Positions 8,638-20,271 of a stretch of 64,000 nucleotides of DNA are shown in pieces. The notes under the pieces are model-generated. The model saw only the letters and a list, made by a program, of their open reading frames with translations, did no database searches and had not been told where the DNA came from. Origin of the DNA: Rhodoferax sp. (GTDB taxonomy: Bacteria; Pseudomonadota; Gammaproteobacteria; Burkholderiales; Burkholderiaceae_C); NCBI RefSeq assembly GCF_025354435.1, contig NZ_JANXMU010000015.1:29450-93449 (forward strand), read 5' to 3'. The position numbers and the translations under genes were made by a program. Numbering within the stretch: position 1 is the stretch's first letter; every line of letters starts with the position of its first letter.

Positions 8638-9114
8638 TCATGTCACCGCGACACGGTATCGGCTGTGCATCAAACGCTTGGCGACCACCGCCCCAGCGCC
8701 CATTGCCACCGCCAAGGCCAACTCGGGCTTGCGGTGGGTCATTTCGGTAAACCGCATGGGAGACAGGCTCCACAAGGCACAGGTGCTGCCCGCCTGCACT
8801 GTGGCGCTGCGCGGGGTTCCGGTGAAAAAGCTGCCTTCCCCGACCACACTGCCTGCGCCCACAATGGCCAACCGGATCCGGCTCTCGGCATCTTCAAAAT
8901 GCACGCTCAGGCTGCCGCTGGCAACAAAATACAGCGTGCGGTCCATCGCACCCTGTTTGAACAGAACGTCCCCCTGCACCACGGTCAGCGGCTGCAGATA
9001 GTGCGCCAGTGCATCCCACTGGGCGGGTGCTAGATTCAGGTTCAGGCCGTCCTGGGCTTTGTTCAGCAGCAATGCATCAATTAGGCCTTGGAGATCGGGC
9101 GCTGCGGTAGTCAT
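8638..9114 (-). CDS. cyclic nucleotide-binding domain protein
   Basis: This 158-residue protein consists mainly of one Crp/Fnr-type cNMP-binding beta-roll (residues about 30-130). The phosphate-binding-cassette region is GEGSFFTGTPRSATVQA, keeping the Gly-Glu and Arg-Ser/Ala that contact cAMP. No helix-turn-helix follows, so it is not a DNA-binding Crp-like regulator. It could be a stand-alone sensor or partner subunit. The ligand is inferred. Confidence 0.75.
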   Translation of the reverse strand: MTTAAPDLQGLIDALLLNKAQDGLNLNLAPAQWDALAHYLQPLTVVQGDVLFKQGAMDRTLYFVASGSLSVHFEDAESRIRLAIVGAGSVVGEGSFFTGTPRSATVQAGSTCALWSLSPMRFTEMTHRKPELALAVAMGAGAVVAKRLMHSRYRVAVT

Positions 9115-9132
9115 GGCCAGAGTTTATGGCAT

Positions 9133-10503
9133 TCATTTGCCAATGCAAAAGCTGGAAAAAATCACCCCTAGCAAATCGTCTGCGGTGAAAGCGCCTGTGA
9201 TCTCGTTCAGGGCATTCTGAGCCAAACGCAACTCTTCGGCCAACAGGTCCAGCAACTGCGCCTGCGCCGCCAAATGCGCCACGGCGGCATCCACATGCGC
9301 TTCGACCCGCTGCAGAGCGTGCACATGGCGGGCCCGGGCGATAAACACACCTTCGGGCGAGGCCTGCCAACCGGCCACGTCCAGTAGCTTGCGGCGCAGG
9401 TTGTCTAGCCCGGCACCGGTCTTGGCGGACAGGGCCAGCACGCCAGGGGCGGCTTGGTGCGAGTCCAACTTGTTCCACACGTCGATCACCGGCACGCGGG
9501 GCGGCAGCTTTTGGGCCAGTTCGGCCGCAATGGCCGCATCGGCAGCCTGGTAGTCGGCCAAGTCGGCACGGGTCAGGTCGTGTAAAAACAACACGGCATC
9601 GGCGGCTTCGATCTCGGCCCAGGCGCGCTCGATACCGATGGCCTCGATGGCATCCTCGCTGCTGCGCAGCCCGGCGGTGTCGATCACGTGGATGGGCACA
9701 CCTTCTATCTGGATGGTTTGGGCCACCTTGTCGCGCGTGGTGCCAGCAATGGGGGTGACGATGGCCAACTCGGCTCCGGCCAGGGCGTTCAGCAAGGACG
9801 ACTTGCCCGCGTTCGGCTGGCCCGCAATCACCACCTTGATGCCTTCGCGCAGCAAAGCGCCCTGGCGGGTGCGCTGCATCACGGTTGCCAGCTTTTGCTG
9901 TAGTTTTGATAGCTGCCCGTGCGCGTCTGCCTTACGCAGGAAGTCGATTTCTTCTTCAGGAAAATCCAGCGTGGCTTCGACCAGCATGCGCAGGTGAACC
10001 AGGCCGTCGCGCAGGGCGTGTATCTCGTGCGAGAACTCGCCCGACAGCGAACGGGCCGCGCTGCGGGCCGCCGCCTCGGTGCTGGCATCGATCAGGTCGG
10101 CAATGGCTTCGGCCTGGGCCAAGTCGATTTTGTCGTTCAAAAATGCGCGCTGGGTAAATTCGCCCGGCTGGGCCAGCCGCACACCGCTGGCTGCACCGGC
10201 CTCCAGGCAGCGTGCCAGCAGGAGTTGCAACACCACTGGCCCGCCGTGGGCCTGCAGTTCCAGCACGTCTTCGCCGGTGTAGGAGTGCGGGGCGGGGAAG
10301 TGCAGGGCTAGGCCGTGGTCGATGGCGCCACCCGCCGCGTCGCGAAACGGCAGGTACGTGGCCTCGCGGGCCTTGAGCAGGCGACCACACAGGGCTTCGA
10401 TGACCGCACCGATGTGCTTGCCGCTGACCCGTACGATGCCGACCGCACCCCGACCTGGGGCGGTGGCGATGGCGGCGATAGGGTCGTTATTACGGCTGTG
10501 CAT
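9133..10503 (-). CDS. mnmE: tRNA uridine-5-carboxymethylaminomethyl GTPase MnmE
   Basis: This 456-residue protein matches the usual ~454. It has an N-terminal TrmE domain ([19 protein letters not shown]), a helical domain, the inserted G domain ([20 protein letters not shown]) and the C-terminal CIGK with the invariant Cys. With MnmG it makes cmnm5U at wobble U34. ATG 10503 is chosen over 10536 because the conserved N-terminus starts there; the longer start would run into the yidC terminator. Confidence 0.96.
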   Translation of the reverse strand: MHSRNNDPIAAIATAPGRGAVGIVRVSGKHIGAVIEALCGRLLKAREATYLPFRDAAGGAIDHGLALHFPAPHSYTGEDVLELQAHGGPVVLQLLLARCLEAGAASGVRLAQPGEFTQRAFLNDKIDLAQAEAIADLIDASTEAAARSAARSLSGEFSHEIHALRDGLVHLRMLVEATLDFPEEEIDFLRKADAHGQLSKLQQKLATVMQRTRQGALLREGIKVVIAGQPNAGKSSLLNALAGAELAIVTPIAGTTRDKVAQTIQIEGVPIHVIDTAGLRSSEDAIEAIGIERAWAEIEAADAVLFLHDLTRADLADYQAADAAIAAELAQKLPPRVPVIDVWNKLDSHQAAPGVLALSAKTGAGLDNLRRKLLDVAGWQASPEGVFIARARHVHALQRVEAHVDAAVAHLAAQAQLLDLLAEELRLAQNALNEITGAFTADDLLGVIFSSFCIGK

Positions 10504-10519
10504 AGCGTGAAGTCTTCCA

Positions 10520-10557
10520 GAAAAAAAGCCGCCCAACCCGGAGGTTCAGCGGCTTTG
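10520..10557 (-). terminator. rho-independent terminator after yidC
   Basis: Read on the minus strand, AAAGCCGC...ACC-TCC-GGGT...GCGGCTTT is followed by a T tract. It separates the rpmH-rnpA-yidD-yidC transcript from mnmE. Confidence 0.85.
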
Positions 10558-10575
10558 GTACACCACAGGGTGGTG

Positions 10576-12276
10576 TTATTTGAACGAGGGCAAATGGAAC
10601 TTCGGTGGAACGCCCATACGGGTGTTGATGATCCACTGCTGGGCGATCGACAAGGCGTTGTTGGTAATCCAGTACATCACCAGCCCGGCCGGGAAGAAGA
10701 AAAACATCACCGAGAACGCCAGCGGCATAAACCACATCATTTTGGCCTGCAGCGGATCTGGCGGCGCGGGGTTCAACGAGGTTTGCAGCATGGTGGTCAT
10801 GGCCATCAGCACCGGCAAGATGAAGAACGGATCGGGCGACGACAGGTCATGGATCCACAGCGCCCAGGGCGCGTTGCGCATTTCCACGCTGGACAGCAAC
10901 ACCCAGTACAGGGCCATAAACACCGGAATCTGGATCATGATGGGGAAGCAGCCGCCCATCGGGTTGATCTTTTCTTCGCGGTAAATTTTCATCATGGCCT
11001 GCTGCATTTCGGCAGGCTTGTCTTTCAGGCGCTCGCGCATTTCGGTGATGCGGGGGTTGATGGCCTTCATCTTGGCCATGCTGGAGTAAGCCTTGGCATT
11101 GAGCCAGTAAAAGGCGATCTTCAGCAATAGCACTAGGGCCACAATCGACCAGCCCCAGTTCATGAGCACGCTGTGGATCTTGTCGAGCAGCCAGTACAGC
11201 GGCTCGGCCAGAATCTTGACCCAGCCATAGTCCTTCACCAGCTCCAGGCCGGGGGTCAGCGACTCCAATAGTTTTTCAAGCTGTGGGCCCACGAACATGC
11301 GGGCATCTACCGATTTGCTGGCGCCGGGGGCGATGTCGTTCATCGGCGTGATCATGCCGACCGCGTACAGGTTGGTATCGACCTTGCGCATGAACAGGTC
11401 GCGCTGGATGCCGTCGCCCAGCAACCAGGCGCTGGCAAAGTAATGCTGCACCATAGCCACGTAGCCGGTGGTGGAGGTCTTCTCGATATCGACCTTGTTT
11501 TCTTCAATCTTCTTGAACTCGACCTTTTGGTACTTCATGGCATCGGTGTAGACCGCAGGGCCGGTGAAGGTGGAGTAGAACGAGGACTCGCCCGGTGGCT
11601 TATTGCCGTCGCGCACCAATTGCAGGTACAGCTGGGGCGATACCGCGGTGGTGCCGACGTTTTGCACTTCATGCTTCACGTTGATCACGTAGGAACCACG
11701 GGCCAGCGAGTAGGTCTTGACCAGCTTGATGCCGCCAACTACGGGCGATTCAAAGCGAACCGTCAGGTCCTTGGCACCTTCTGCCAAAGTGCGTTCGCCG
11801 GGCACCAGGGTCATTACCGTTTTATGGCTAGGCAAAGCCGCGCCGGCTACCGATCCAACACCGGCAATCAACCCGGTCTGGGCTTGGTAATAACGGTCTT
11901 TGCTGTCGTCGAGCAAGACAAAGTTCTTCGACTTGTCGGCCATATCGACCTGACCCAACAACTCGGAACGCACCAGGGAGCCGCCTTCGGTGTCAAAGGT
12001 CAGCTTCAGCAAGTCGGTGGTGACCAGCACCTGCTCTTTGGTGGCGGCAGGCGCAGCAGGATCTACAGGTACCTGGGCCACGCCAGCTGCTGGCGTAGCG
12101 GCCACAGGTGCGGGTACCGAGGAGGTACCTGCTGCAGGCTTGGCTAAAGCCGCCTGCTCCACGGGTGACGGGAAGAAGGTTGCTTTATGGCCGTTGAAAA
12201 CTTGCCATTTATCCCACAGCAACACCATAGAAAAACCAAAAATCACCCACAGGATGGTTCGGCGAATATCGTTCAT
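10576..12276 (-). CDS. yidC: membrane protein insertase YidC
   Basis: This 566-residue YidC/Oxa1 insertase has an N-terminal membrane segment (WVIFGFSMVLLWDKW), a large periplasmic domain with a Pro/Ala/Val-rich linker near residues 40-85, and the conserved five-segment core from about residue 355. The core contains the cytoplasmic loop MKAINPRITEMRERLKDKP and INPMGGCFPIMIQIPVF. It inserts membrane proteins alone or with SecYEG. Its start overlaps the yidD stop by four bases (ATGA). Confidence 0.97.
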   Translation of the reverse strand: MNDIRRTILWVIFGFSMVLLWDKWQVFNGHKATFFPSPVEQAALAKPAAGTSSVPAPVAATPAAGVAQVPVDPAAPAATKEQVLVTTDLLKLTFDTEGGSLVRSELLGQVDMADKSKNFVLLDDSKDRYYQAQTGLIAGVGSVAGAALPSHKTVMTLVPGERTLAEGAKDLTVRFESPVVGGIKLVKTYSLARGSYVINVKHEVQNVGTTAVSPQLYLQLVRDGNKPPGESSFYSTFTGPAVYTDAMKYQKVEFKKIEENKVDIEKTSTTGYVAMVQHYFASAWLLGDGIQRDLFMRKVDTNLYAVGMITPMNDIAPGASKSVDARMFVGPQLEKLLESLTPGLELVKDYGWVKILAEPLYWLLDKIHSVLMNWGWSIVALVLLLKIAFYWLNAKAYSSMAKMKAINPRITEMRERLKDKPAEMQQAMMKIYREEKINPMGGCFPIMIQIPVFMALYWVLLSSVEMRNAPWALWIHDLSSPDPFFILPVLMAMTTMLQTSLNPAPPDPLQAKMMWFMPLAFSVMFFFFPAGLVMYWITNNALSIAQQWIINTRMGVPPKFHLPSFK

Positions 12277-12545
12277 GAAGACTTCTTATGTGAAGAGGAG
12301 GAAAGCAAGGGAGAAAAAAGCCGTGGACGCTCGCGCGGAGGCAAGTCGAGCCCACCGTCGCACCAGGGGTGGCAGCGCGCCAACCGCCTGAGCGTCAAAT
12401 AAGAACCTGCTGCCGCGCCATGCCGCTCTAAAACCGCCAATGCGTACACCGAGCAAGTGGGCTCAAAACGACAGGCCGAACCCAGCCACGGGCTGAGCAG
12501 CAACCGGTAGCCACGCACGACCCCCATCAGCAAGGATTGCATCAT
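12273..12545 (-). CDS. yidD: membrane protein insertion efficiency factor YidD
   Basis: This 90-residue protein has the YidD Cys-rich signature (CRFEPTCSVYA, then CHPWCDGG) and an N-terminal amphipathic helix. It assists YidC-dependent insertion at the inner membrane. The start overlaps the rnpA stop and the stop overlaps the yidC start, the standard rpmH-rnpA-yidD-yidC order. Confidence 0.95.
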   Translation of the reverse strand: MMQSLLMGVVRGYRLLLSPWLGSACRFEPTCSVYALAVLERHGAAAGSYLTLRRLARCHPWCDGGLDLPPRERPRLFSPLLSSSSHKKSS

Positions 12546-12994
12546 GGCGCAGGTTCCACTTTGGTGACAGCCATGCCAAACAACTGCTCCAGCTCGGTAC
12601 GCACCGCCAACTTGAGCGGCTCGGACGTGGCGCTGAGAAACACCTTGCGGTCAAACACCCCCCGCAGACGTACCACGTGGGCCGCTTGCGGAAAGCGCGG
12701 CTCAAAAGCCTGGACCACCTGGTAGATCTGGCGCTTGATCGCGTTGCGGGTCACCGCACGCTTGGCCCAGCGCTTGGGTGCCATGGCCCCCACCCACACG
12801 TCCTGAACGCCAAACAGAGCCTGCGGTCGCGTGGACTCGGGCTCTGTAAGAGAGGGTGTGGATTTAGCGGTGGTTTTGGGCGGCACGGGGAGCACATCCA
12901 AAGTAGCGCGGTGCAACGCAAAGTGCGGTGTCCGGGCCACGGTTTTACCCGCTAAAACGGCCTGAAACTGCGCCCGCGTTTTAAGTCGCTGCAC
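12542..12994 (-). CDS. rnpA: ribonuclease P protein component
   Basis: This 150-residue protein has the RnpA arginine-rich signature near residue 80 (KRAVTRNAIKRQIYQ) and a FQ-containing N-terminus. It binds the RNase P RNA to process tRNA 5' ends. It is ~30 residues longer than typical: a Pro/Ser/Thr-rich insert at about 36-62 separates the N-terminal strand from the core. It follows rpmH by about 30 bases. Confidence 0.93.
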   Translation of the reverse strand: MQRLKTRAQFQAVLAGKTVARTPHFALHRATLDVLPVPPKTTAKSTPSLTEPESTRPQALFGVQDVWVGAMAPKRWAKRAVTRNAIKRQIYQVVQAFEPRFPQAAHVVRLRGVFDRKVFLSATSEPLKLAVRTELEQLFGMAVTKVEPAP

Positions 12995-13026
12995 GGCAGG
13001 TTTCAGACCGAAGTCAGTGCGCCAGC

Positions 13027-13161
13027 TTAGACAGCCAGACGTTTGCGGCCTTTGGCGCGGCGAGCGTTGATGACAGCACGGCCGCCACGGGTTTTCATGC
13101 GGACCATGAAACCATGGGTACGGGCACGCTTGATTTTCGACGGTTGGTAAGTGCGTTTCAT
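13027..13161 (-). CDS. rpmH: 50S ribosomal protein L34
   Basis: This 44-residue ORF translates to the L34 pattern [18 protein letters not shown]...[15 protein letters not shown]. It is highly basic and the right length. It is the first gene of the leftward rpmH-rnpA-yidD-yidC operon and borders the dnaA upstream region, the classical arrangement next to oriC. Confidence 0.97.
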   Translation of the reverse strand: MKRTYQPSKIKRARTHGFMVRMKTRGGRAVINARRAKGRKRLAV

Positions 13162-13477
13162 GATGACATCCTAGAAGAGTTCGGATCGGCAGCGCCTATT
13201 GGTGCATTGCCAAAAAATGGGGGGCGGTTGAATGCCCTTTTGATGGACCCTGAAGCTGAAAGCCTGGCACCACCTTCAGTGACACAAAGCCCGCTACACC
13301 CATCTCCATCTGTTCGATACCCCAAAGCCTTAACTCACGTTACTCACGCGAGGCCCGGAAACTGTCTAGATGAATTTAGTCAGGGAAACCCGGCATTATG
13401 GCAAATTTTTCGGGGCGTGGCAAGATATGCCTTGCCAAGGCGCGTGCCGGGGCAGCGCGCAAGCCATTCGCAGCAAA

Positions 13478-13506
13478 TTGTGGATAAGGGCGGGACAAAC
13501 TACAAT
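13478..13506 (+). promoter_or_regulatory. dnaA promoter
   Basis: TTGTGG (13478-13483), 17-base spacer, TACAAT (13501-13506). The -35 overlaps the DnaA box TGTGGATAA, implying autorepression by DnaA. Confidence 0.65.
13479..13487 (-). promoter_or_regulatory. DnaA box (perfect, reverse)
   Basis: TGTGGATAA is the exact reverse complement of TTATCCACA and lies on the -35 of the dnaA promoter. Confidence 0.8.
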
Positions 13507-13528
13507 GGTCGGTTCGCCGATCCCTCAT

Positions 13529-13537
13529 TTATCCACA
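13529..13537 (+). promoter_or_regulatory. DnaA box (perfect, forward)
   Basis: TTATCCACA lies 20 bases upstream of the dnaA ATG, in the probable 5' leader and inverted relative to the box at 13479. Confidence 0.8.
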
Positions 13538-13556
13538 GAAGTAGACACCCCCCACA

Positions 13557-14960
13557 ATGACAGAGGGAACCCCCACCAACACCGGCGCAGGCGCAGGCCA
13601 CAGCCTATGGCAAGCCTGCGCAGAGCAGTTGGCCCAAGAACTGCCCGAGCAGCAGTTCAACACCTGGATCAAGCCCCTGGTGGCGCAGGTCAACGACGAC
13701 TTCTCCAAAGTCACTTTGTTTGTCGCCAACCGCTTCAAGCTGGACTGGATCCGTGCACAGTACGTAGGCCGCATCAGTGCCCTGCTGGAAAAGCTTTATG
13801 GCCAAACCATTCCACTTGAGTTAGTCCTTACTCCGCGGGAAGCCCAGGTGCGTGTGCACGCCACGGCGCTGACACCCCAGGGCGTAGGCGCGATTCCAGA
13901 ACCCACTACCGCCGCCGAAGACCCGACCCAGGCGCAATTCAAAAACCGCCTGAACACCGCGCTGACCTTTGACACGCTGGTCGAAGGTACGGCCAACCGC
14001 ATGGCCCGCGCCGCCGCCATGCACGTTTCCGGCACACCCGGCCAGCTGTACAACCCGTTGTTCATCTACGGCGGTGTCGGCCTGGGCAAGACCCATTTGA
14101 TGCACGCCGTGGGCAACCGCCTTTTGGCCGACCGGCCCGACGCCAAAGTTCTCTACATCCATGCTGAACAATTCGTTTCCGATGTGGTTAAAGCCTACCA
14201 GCGCAAGACTTTTGACGAATTCAAAGAGCGTTACCACTCGCTGGATCTGTTGCTGATTGACGACGTGCAGTTCTTCGCCAACAAGGACCGCACGCAGGAA
14301 GAGTTCTTCAACGCCTTCGAAGCGCTGCTGACCAAGAAGTCGCACATCGTGATGACCAGCGACACCTACCCCAAGGGCTTGGCCGACATCCACGAGCGCC
14401 TGGTGTCGCGCTTCGATTCCGGCCTGACGGTGGCCATCGAACCGCCCGAGCTGGAAATGCGGGTGGCGATTCTGATCAATAAATCGCGTGCCGAGGGCAC
14501 CGAAATGCCCGAGGAAGTGGCGTTTTTCGTGGCCAAGAACGTGCGCTCCAACGTGCGCGAGCTCGAAGGCGCGCTGCGCAAATGCCTGGCCTATTCGCGT
14601 TTCAACCAAAAGGAAATGTCGATCCAGCTGGCCCGCGAAGCCTTGCGCGACTTGTTGTCCATCCAGAATCGGCAAATCTCGGTGGAGAACATCCAGAAGA
14701 CCGTGGCCGACTACTACAAGATCAAGGTCGCCGACATGTACAGCAAAAAGCGCCCGGCCAGCATTGCGCGGCCGCGCCAGATTGCGATGTACCTGGCCAA
14801 GGAGCTGACGCAAAAAAGCCTGCCCGAAATCGGCGAATTGTTCGGCGGCCGCGACCACACCACGGTGCTGCACGCGGTGCGCAAAATTGGCGGCGAACGC
14901 CAGCAGCTCACCGAGCTGAACCAGCAATTGCACGTGCTGGAGCAAACATTAAAGGGTTAG
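13557..14960 (+). CDS. dnaA: chromosomal replication initiator DnaA
   Basis: This 467-residue protein has domain I (residues 1-85), a short linker, the AAA+ domain III with Walker A ([10 protein letters not shown]) and Walker B ([10 protein letters not shown]), and domain IV with the DnaA signature [15 protein letters not shown]. It binds DnaA boxes and opens the origin. The upstream region carries DnaA boxes, one over the -35, so autoregulation is likely. Confidence 0.98.
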   Translation: MTEGTPTNTGAGAGHSLWQACAEQLAQELPEQQFNTWIKPLVAQVNDDFSKVTLFVANRFKLDWIRAQYVGRISALLEKLYGQTIPLELVLTPREAQVRVHATALTPQGVGAIPEPTTAAEDPTQAQFKNRLNTALTFDTLVEGTANRMARAAAMHVSGTPGQLYNPLFIYGGVGLGKTHLMHAVGNRLLADRPDAKVLYIHAEQFVSDVVKAYQRKTFDEFKERYHSLDLLLIDDVQFFANKDRTQEEFFNAFEALLTKKSHIVMTSDTYPKGLADIHERLVSRFDSGLTVAIEPPELEMRVAILINKSRAEGTEMPEEVAFFVAKNVRSNVRELEGALRKCLAYSRFNQKEMSIQLAREALRDLLSIQNRQISVENIQKTVADYYKIKVADMYSKKRPASIARPRQIAMYLAKELTQKSLPEIGELFGGRDHTTVLHAVRKIGGERQQLTELNQQLHVLEQTLKG

Positions 14961-14961
14961 A

Positions 14962-15016
14962 ACTTACGCAGCGTCCCCTGCGCGACCCTTTGGGCGCACG
15001 GGGGACTTGCGTAAGT
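14962..15016. repeat. large imperfect inverted repeat between dnaA and dnaN
   Basis: ACTTACGCA (14962-14970) pairs with TGCGTAAGT (15008-15016). Inside, GTCCCC-TGCGC pairs with GCGCA-CGGGGGAC around a short loop. It starts two bases after the dnaA stop. There is no T tract, so it is not a standard terminator. It could attenuate or stabilise the dnaA-dnaN transcript, or be an origin element. Confidence 0.7.
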
Positions 15017-15110
15017 CCTGAAGGCGGTCCAAAAGTGCAGATAAAAACAGGGAAAATCAGGCCTGCCGGTATTTTCCAAAAAGCTTGTTTCTAAAAATTA
15101 TGGGATTGAC

Positions 15111-16217
15111 ATGATCGTTTTGAAGGCAACACAAAGCAAGGTTCTCGCGGTTCTGCAGTCGGTCGCCGGGATTGTGGAGCGCAAGCACACCCTGCCGATT
15201 TTGGCCAACGTGATGTTGCGCAAAACCGGCAGCACAGTACAGCTGACCACCAGCGATCTGGAAATCCAGATCCGCACCAGCGCCGAGCTCGACGGTGACG
15301 CGGGCGACTTCAGCACCACCGTGGGTGCCCGCAAGCTGATCGACATCCTGCGCACCATGCCCGCCGACCAGACCGTGTCGCTCGAATCCAGCCAAAACAA
15401 GCTCATCCTCAAGGGCGGCAAGAGCAAGTTCACGCTGCAAACCCTGCCCGCCGAAGACTTTCCGCTGGTGCAAGAGGCGGCCAACTTTGGCCCCGTGTTC
15501 AGCGTGCCGCAAAAAACCCTGAAAGCCCTGCTGGGCCAGGTATCGTTTGCCATGGCGGTGCACGACATCCGCTACTACCTGAACGGTATTTTGTTTGTGG
15601 CCGAAGGCAACCAGCTCAGCCTGGTGTCGACCGACGGCCACCGCCTGGCCTTTGCCTCGGCCGCGCTGGACGTGGAAGTGCCCAAGCAAGAGGTGATCTT
15701 GCCGCGCAAGACTGTGCTGGAAATGCAGCGCCTGCTCAGCGATGCCGAAGGTGCGATCGAGATGCAGTTTGCCAACAACCAGGCCAAGTTCAGCTTTGAC
15801 GGCATGGAGTTCGTCACCAAGCTGGTGGAGGGCAAGTTCCCCGACTACAACCGCGTGATTCCCAAGAACCACCAGAACCACATCACCCTGGGCCGCCAGG
15901 CCTTTTTGTCCAGCCTGCAGCGCACCGCCATCCTGACCAGCGACAAGTTCAAGGGCGTGCGCCTGAATGTCGAACCGGGCAGCCTGCGCGTCGCGTCCAA
16001 CAACGCCGAACAGGAAGAAGCCGTGGACGAGCTGGACGTGGACTACGGCGGTGACAGTATCGAGATTGGCTTCAACGTCACCTACCTGATCGATGCGCTG
16101 GCCAATATGCAGCAAGACATGGTCACCATCTCGCTGGGCGACAGCAACAGCTCGGCGCTGCTGACCATTCCCGAGAACGAAAATTTCAAATATGTCGTGA
16201 TGCCGATGCGCATTTAA
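15111..16217 (+). CDS. dnaN: DNA polymerase III beta sliding clamp
   Basis: This 368-residue protein has three repeated clamp domains and the family C-terminus ending VMPMRI. The N-terminus VLKATQSKVLAVLQSVAGIV is typical. It encircles DNA and tethers Pol III. It follows dnaA after a 150-base spacer with a large hairpin. An intergenic repeat copy lies between it and gyrB. Confidence 0.98.
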   Translation: MIVLKATQSKVLAVLQSVAGIVERKHTLPILANVMLRKTGSTVQLTTSDLEIQIRTSAELDGDAGDFSTTVGARKLIDILRTMPADQTVSLESSQNKLILKGGKSKFTLQTLPAEDFPLVQEAANFGPVFSVPQKTLKALLGQVSFAMAVHDIRYYLNGILFVAEGNQLSLVSTDGHRLAFASAALDVEVPKQEVILPRKTVLEMQRLLSDAEGAIEMQFANNQAKFSFDGMEFVTKLVEGKFPDYNRVIPKNHQNHITLGRQAFLSSLQRTAILTSDKFKGVRLNVEPGSLRVASNNAEQEEAVDELDVDYGGDSIEIGFNVTYLIDALANMQQDMVTISLGDSNSSALLTIPENENFKYVVMPMRI

Positions 16218-16237
16218 CGCTGCCGATTCAATACTAC

Positions 16238-16288
16238 AAAAATAGTAGCTACAGGCCTATGCGTTATCTACGCTAGAGGCCTATTTTC
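16238..16288. repeat. AT-rich palindromic intergenic repeat, copy 1
   Basis: Core AAAAATAGTAGCTAC ... CTACGCTAGAGGCCTATTTT, in the dnaN-gyrB gap. It belongs to a family with ~11 intergenic members in this window. Confidence 0.75.
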
Positions 16289-16295
16289 CTTATAA

Positions 16296-18959
<2,664 letters not shown>

Positions 18960-18994
18960 TTTTGCCGAAAAGCGCTATTGTTTTTTCGGACCTT

Positions 18995-19014
18995 CCCGCC
19001 ACCAAAGTGGCGGG
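18995..19014. terminator. strong hairpin after gyrB
   Basis: A perfect 8-bp stem CCCGCCAC - CAAA - GTGGCGGG starts 35 bases after the gyrB stop. There is no T tract downstream, so termination is only possible, not certain. Confidence 0.45.
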
Positions 19015-19026
19015 CTAGAAGGGGCA

Positions 19027-19182
19027 GTGCGAGGCAAGTTCTGTCGGCCTGCTAAGCAGCAGTTAACCGTGCGTATCGATGCCGATGTGGTGGAGTGGCT
19101 CAAGAGCCAGTGCAAAGCCTACCAGAGCGGCCTGAACGATATTGTGCGGGCCACCATGCTGGACACTGCGCGCCACGGTTGA
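19027..19182 (+). pseudogene. BrnA-like antitoxin remnant or orphan mini-gene
   Basis: From GTG 19027 this encodes 51 residues. Residues ~12-48 (LTVRIDADVVEWLKSQ then YQSGLNDIVRATM) match the C-terminal ribbon-helix-helix half of BrnA antitoxins. The usual N-terminal part is missing, as is a brnT toxin gene next to it. The frame is open leftwards into gyrB, but that part looks unlike a protein. Probably the stump of a decayed toxin-antitoxin locus, though a small DNA-binding protein is possible. Confidence 0.5.
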
Positions 19183-19241
19183 GTGCATGGCAGCCAGGCC
19201 CAGTTGTGATCAGGCGCACTTTGTAATTGAATCTGCGCGTT

Positions 19242-19290
19242 AAATAGGCCACCAGCGCTTTTAAAGCTTGTATAGACTGCTATAAATTTG
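19242..19290. repeat. AT-rich palindromic intergenic repeat, copy 2
   Basis: AAATAGGCCACCAGCGC ... GACTGCTATAAATTT, between the BrnA-like stump and the TetR gene. A diverged member of the family. Confidence 0.6.
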
Positions 19291-19325
19291 CAAGCAATCC
19301 ATGCCATCCAAAAGACGGCTGCTTC

Positions 19326-20027
19326 CTATTTCAGCACCATCCGCACCACACTCTCAATAATGCCGGCACGCCGCGCCGCGATGGCTGCGGGAGACTCCAC
19401 ATCTTGCTTGAAGATCAGCGCAAAAGTCTTTCGATTGGAGACGTTGTAGAACGACTGTGCGCTGATTAAAAAATGCAAATCTATAGGCCGGATGCCTGGG
19501 TGGAAAACCCCGGACTCTACCCCGCGCTCGTAGATGGCACTTAGCGTTTCAATGGCGGAATTGTTGACGCTCTGGATCACTTTAGAGCGTGCCAGATAGG
19601 CGCCGTTGTGGATGTTTTCCACCATCACCAGGCGCACAAATCCGGGATTCTGCAGATGGTAGTCATGGGTAAATCCGGTCAACTCGCGCAGTGCATCCAC
19701 CGGGTCCAAATCCTCCAGATGCATGGACAACTCGATTTCGCGGATGCGGCGGTACGCGGCTTCCAGCACGGCGATATACAGACCCTCTTTGCCATCGAAG
19801 TGGTAGTAAATCATCCGCTTGCTGGTGCGTGTGGCCTCGGCAATGGCGTCGATGCGCGCACCGTTGAAGCCCTTGCTCTCAAATTCCTGCGAGGCCACTT
19901 CCAAAATATTCTGCAAGGTTTTCGCAGAGTCGCGCGCATGGCCAGTTTCAAGCATTGTCTCTGGTGCGCTGGCTGTACCTGCGCCAACAGTCTGGTCGAT
20001 CGCGTGCGCAGTACTGGTTTTACTCAT
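19326..20027 (-). CDS. TetR/AcrR-family transcriptional regulator
   Basis: This 233-residue protein has an N-terminal tail of ~35 residues, the TetR helix-turn-helix at about 38-85 (NGARIDAIAEATRTSKRMIYYHF), and a helical ligand-binding C-terminal domain. It is divergent from the metallo-beta-lactamase gene, so that promoter and its own are the likely targets; a 14-bp palindrome (20165-20178) lies between. The ligand is unknown. An alternative start two codons upstream (20033) is equally possible. Confidence 0.85.
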   Translation of the reverse strand: MSKTSTAHAIDQTVGAGTASAPETMLETGHARDSAKTLQNILEVASQEFESKGFNGARIDAIAEATRTSKRMIYYHFDGKEGLYIAVLEAAYRRIREIELSMHLEDLDPVDALRELTGFTHDYHLQNPGFVRLVMVENIHNGAYLARSKVIQSVNNSAIETLSAIYERGVESGVFHPGIRPIDLHFLISAQSFYNVSNRKTFALIFKQDVESPAAIAARRAGIIESVVRMVLK

Positions 20028-20164
20028 GGCCAACGGAATCCTTTTAGTTGGTTTGGATTATCCCCATGAATTGGGTACCAAAGGCAACGACCGGCCCGTA
20101 TACACACCCGCGCAAAGGCCTGGCTGACTGCGGTTTGGCCCCGTTTATGGGCTCGGGTTTTACC

Positions 20165-20178
20165 TGATACGGATATCA
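20165..20178. promoter_or_regulatory. candidate TetR operator
   Basis: Perfect dyad TGATA-CGGA-TATCA in the 238-base divergent region between the TetR gene and the metallo-beta-lactamase gene. Position and symmetry fit an operator; binding is inferred. Confidence 0.3.
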
Positions 20179-20271
20179 CTCACTAGTTCGTACATTACCT
20201 GAACCAATACCCCAACGATCGCATTGCAGCCGCGGCGACGCTTTTTAAAACTCTACCCAGGAGCACCCCGC

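Larger units (their letters stand above)
13162..13556. other. rpmH-dnaA intergenic region, putative oriC side
   Basis: This 395-base gene-free stretch between divergent rpmH and dnaA should hold both promoters. I find two perfect DnaA boxes (13479-13487 and 13529-13537, opposite orientation), a tandem ACTCACG pair at 13333-13347, and an AT-rich patch around 13393-13410. Two boxes is few for a full origin. This may be the regulatory half, with other elements near the dnaA-dnaN spacer. Gene orientation flips here, as expected for bidirectional replication. Confidence 0.6.

Noticed and set aside
9893..9925. Repeat-like GATAGCTGC stretch inside mnmE
   Set aside because: Too short and fully explained by conserved MnmE coding sequence.
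20186..20204. GTTC ... GAAC inverted repeat near the TetR gene
   Set aside because: Only four paired bases; the TGATA/TATCA dyad nearby is the better operator candidate.
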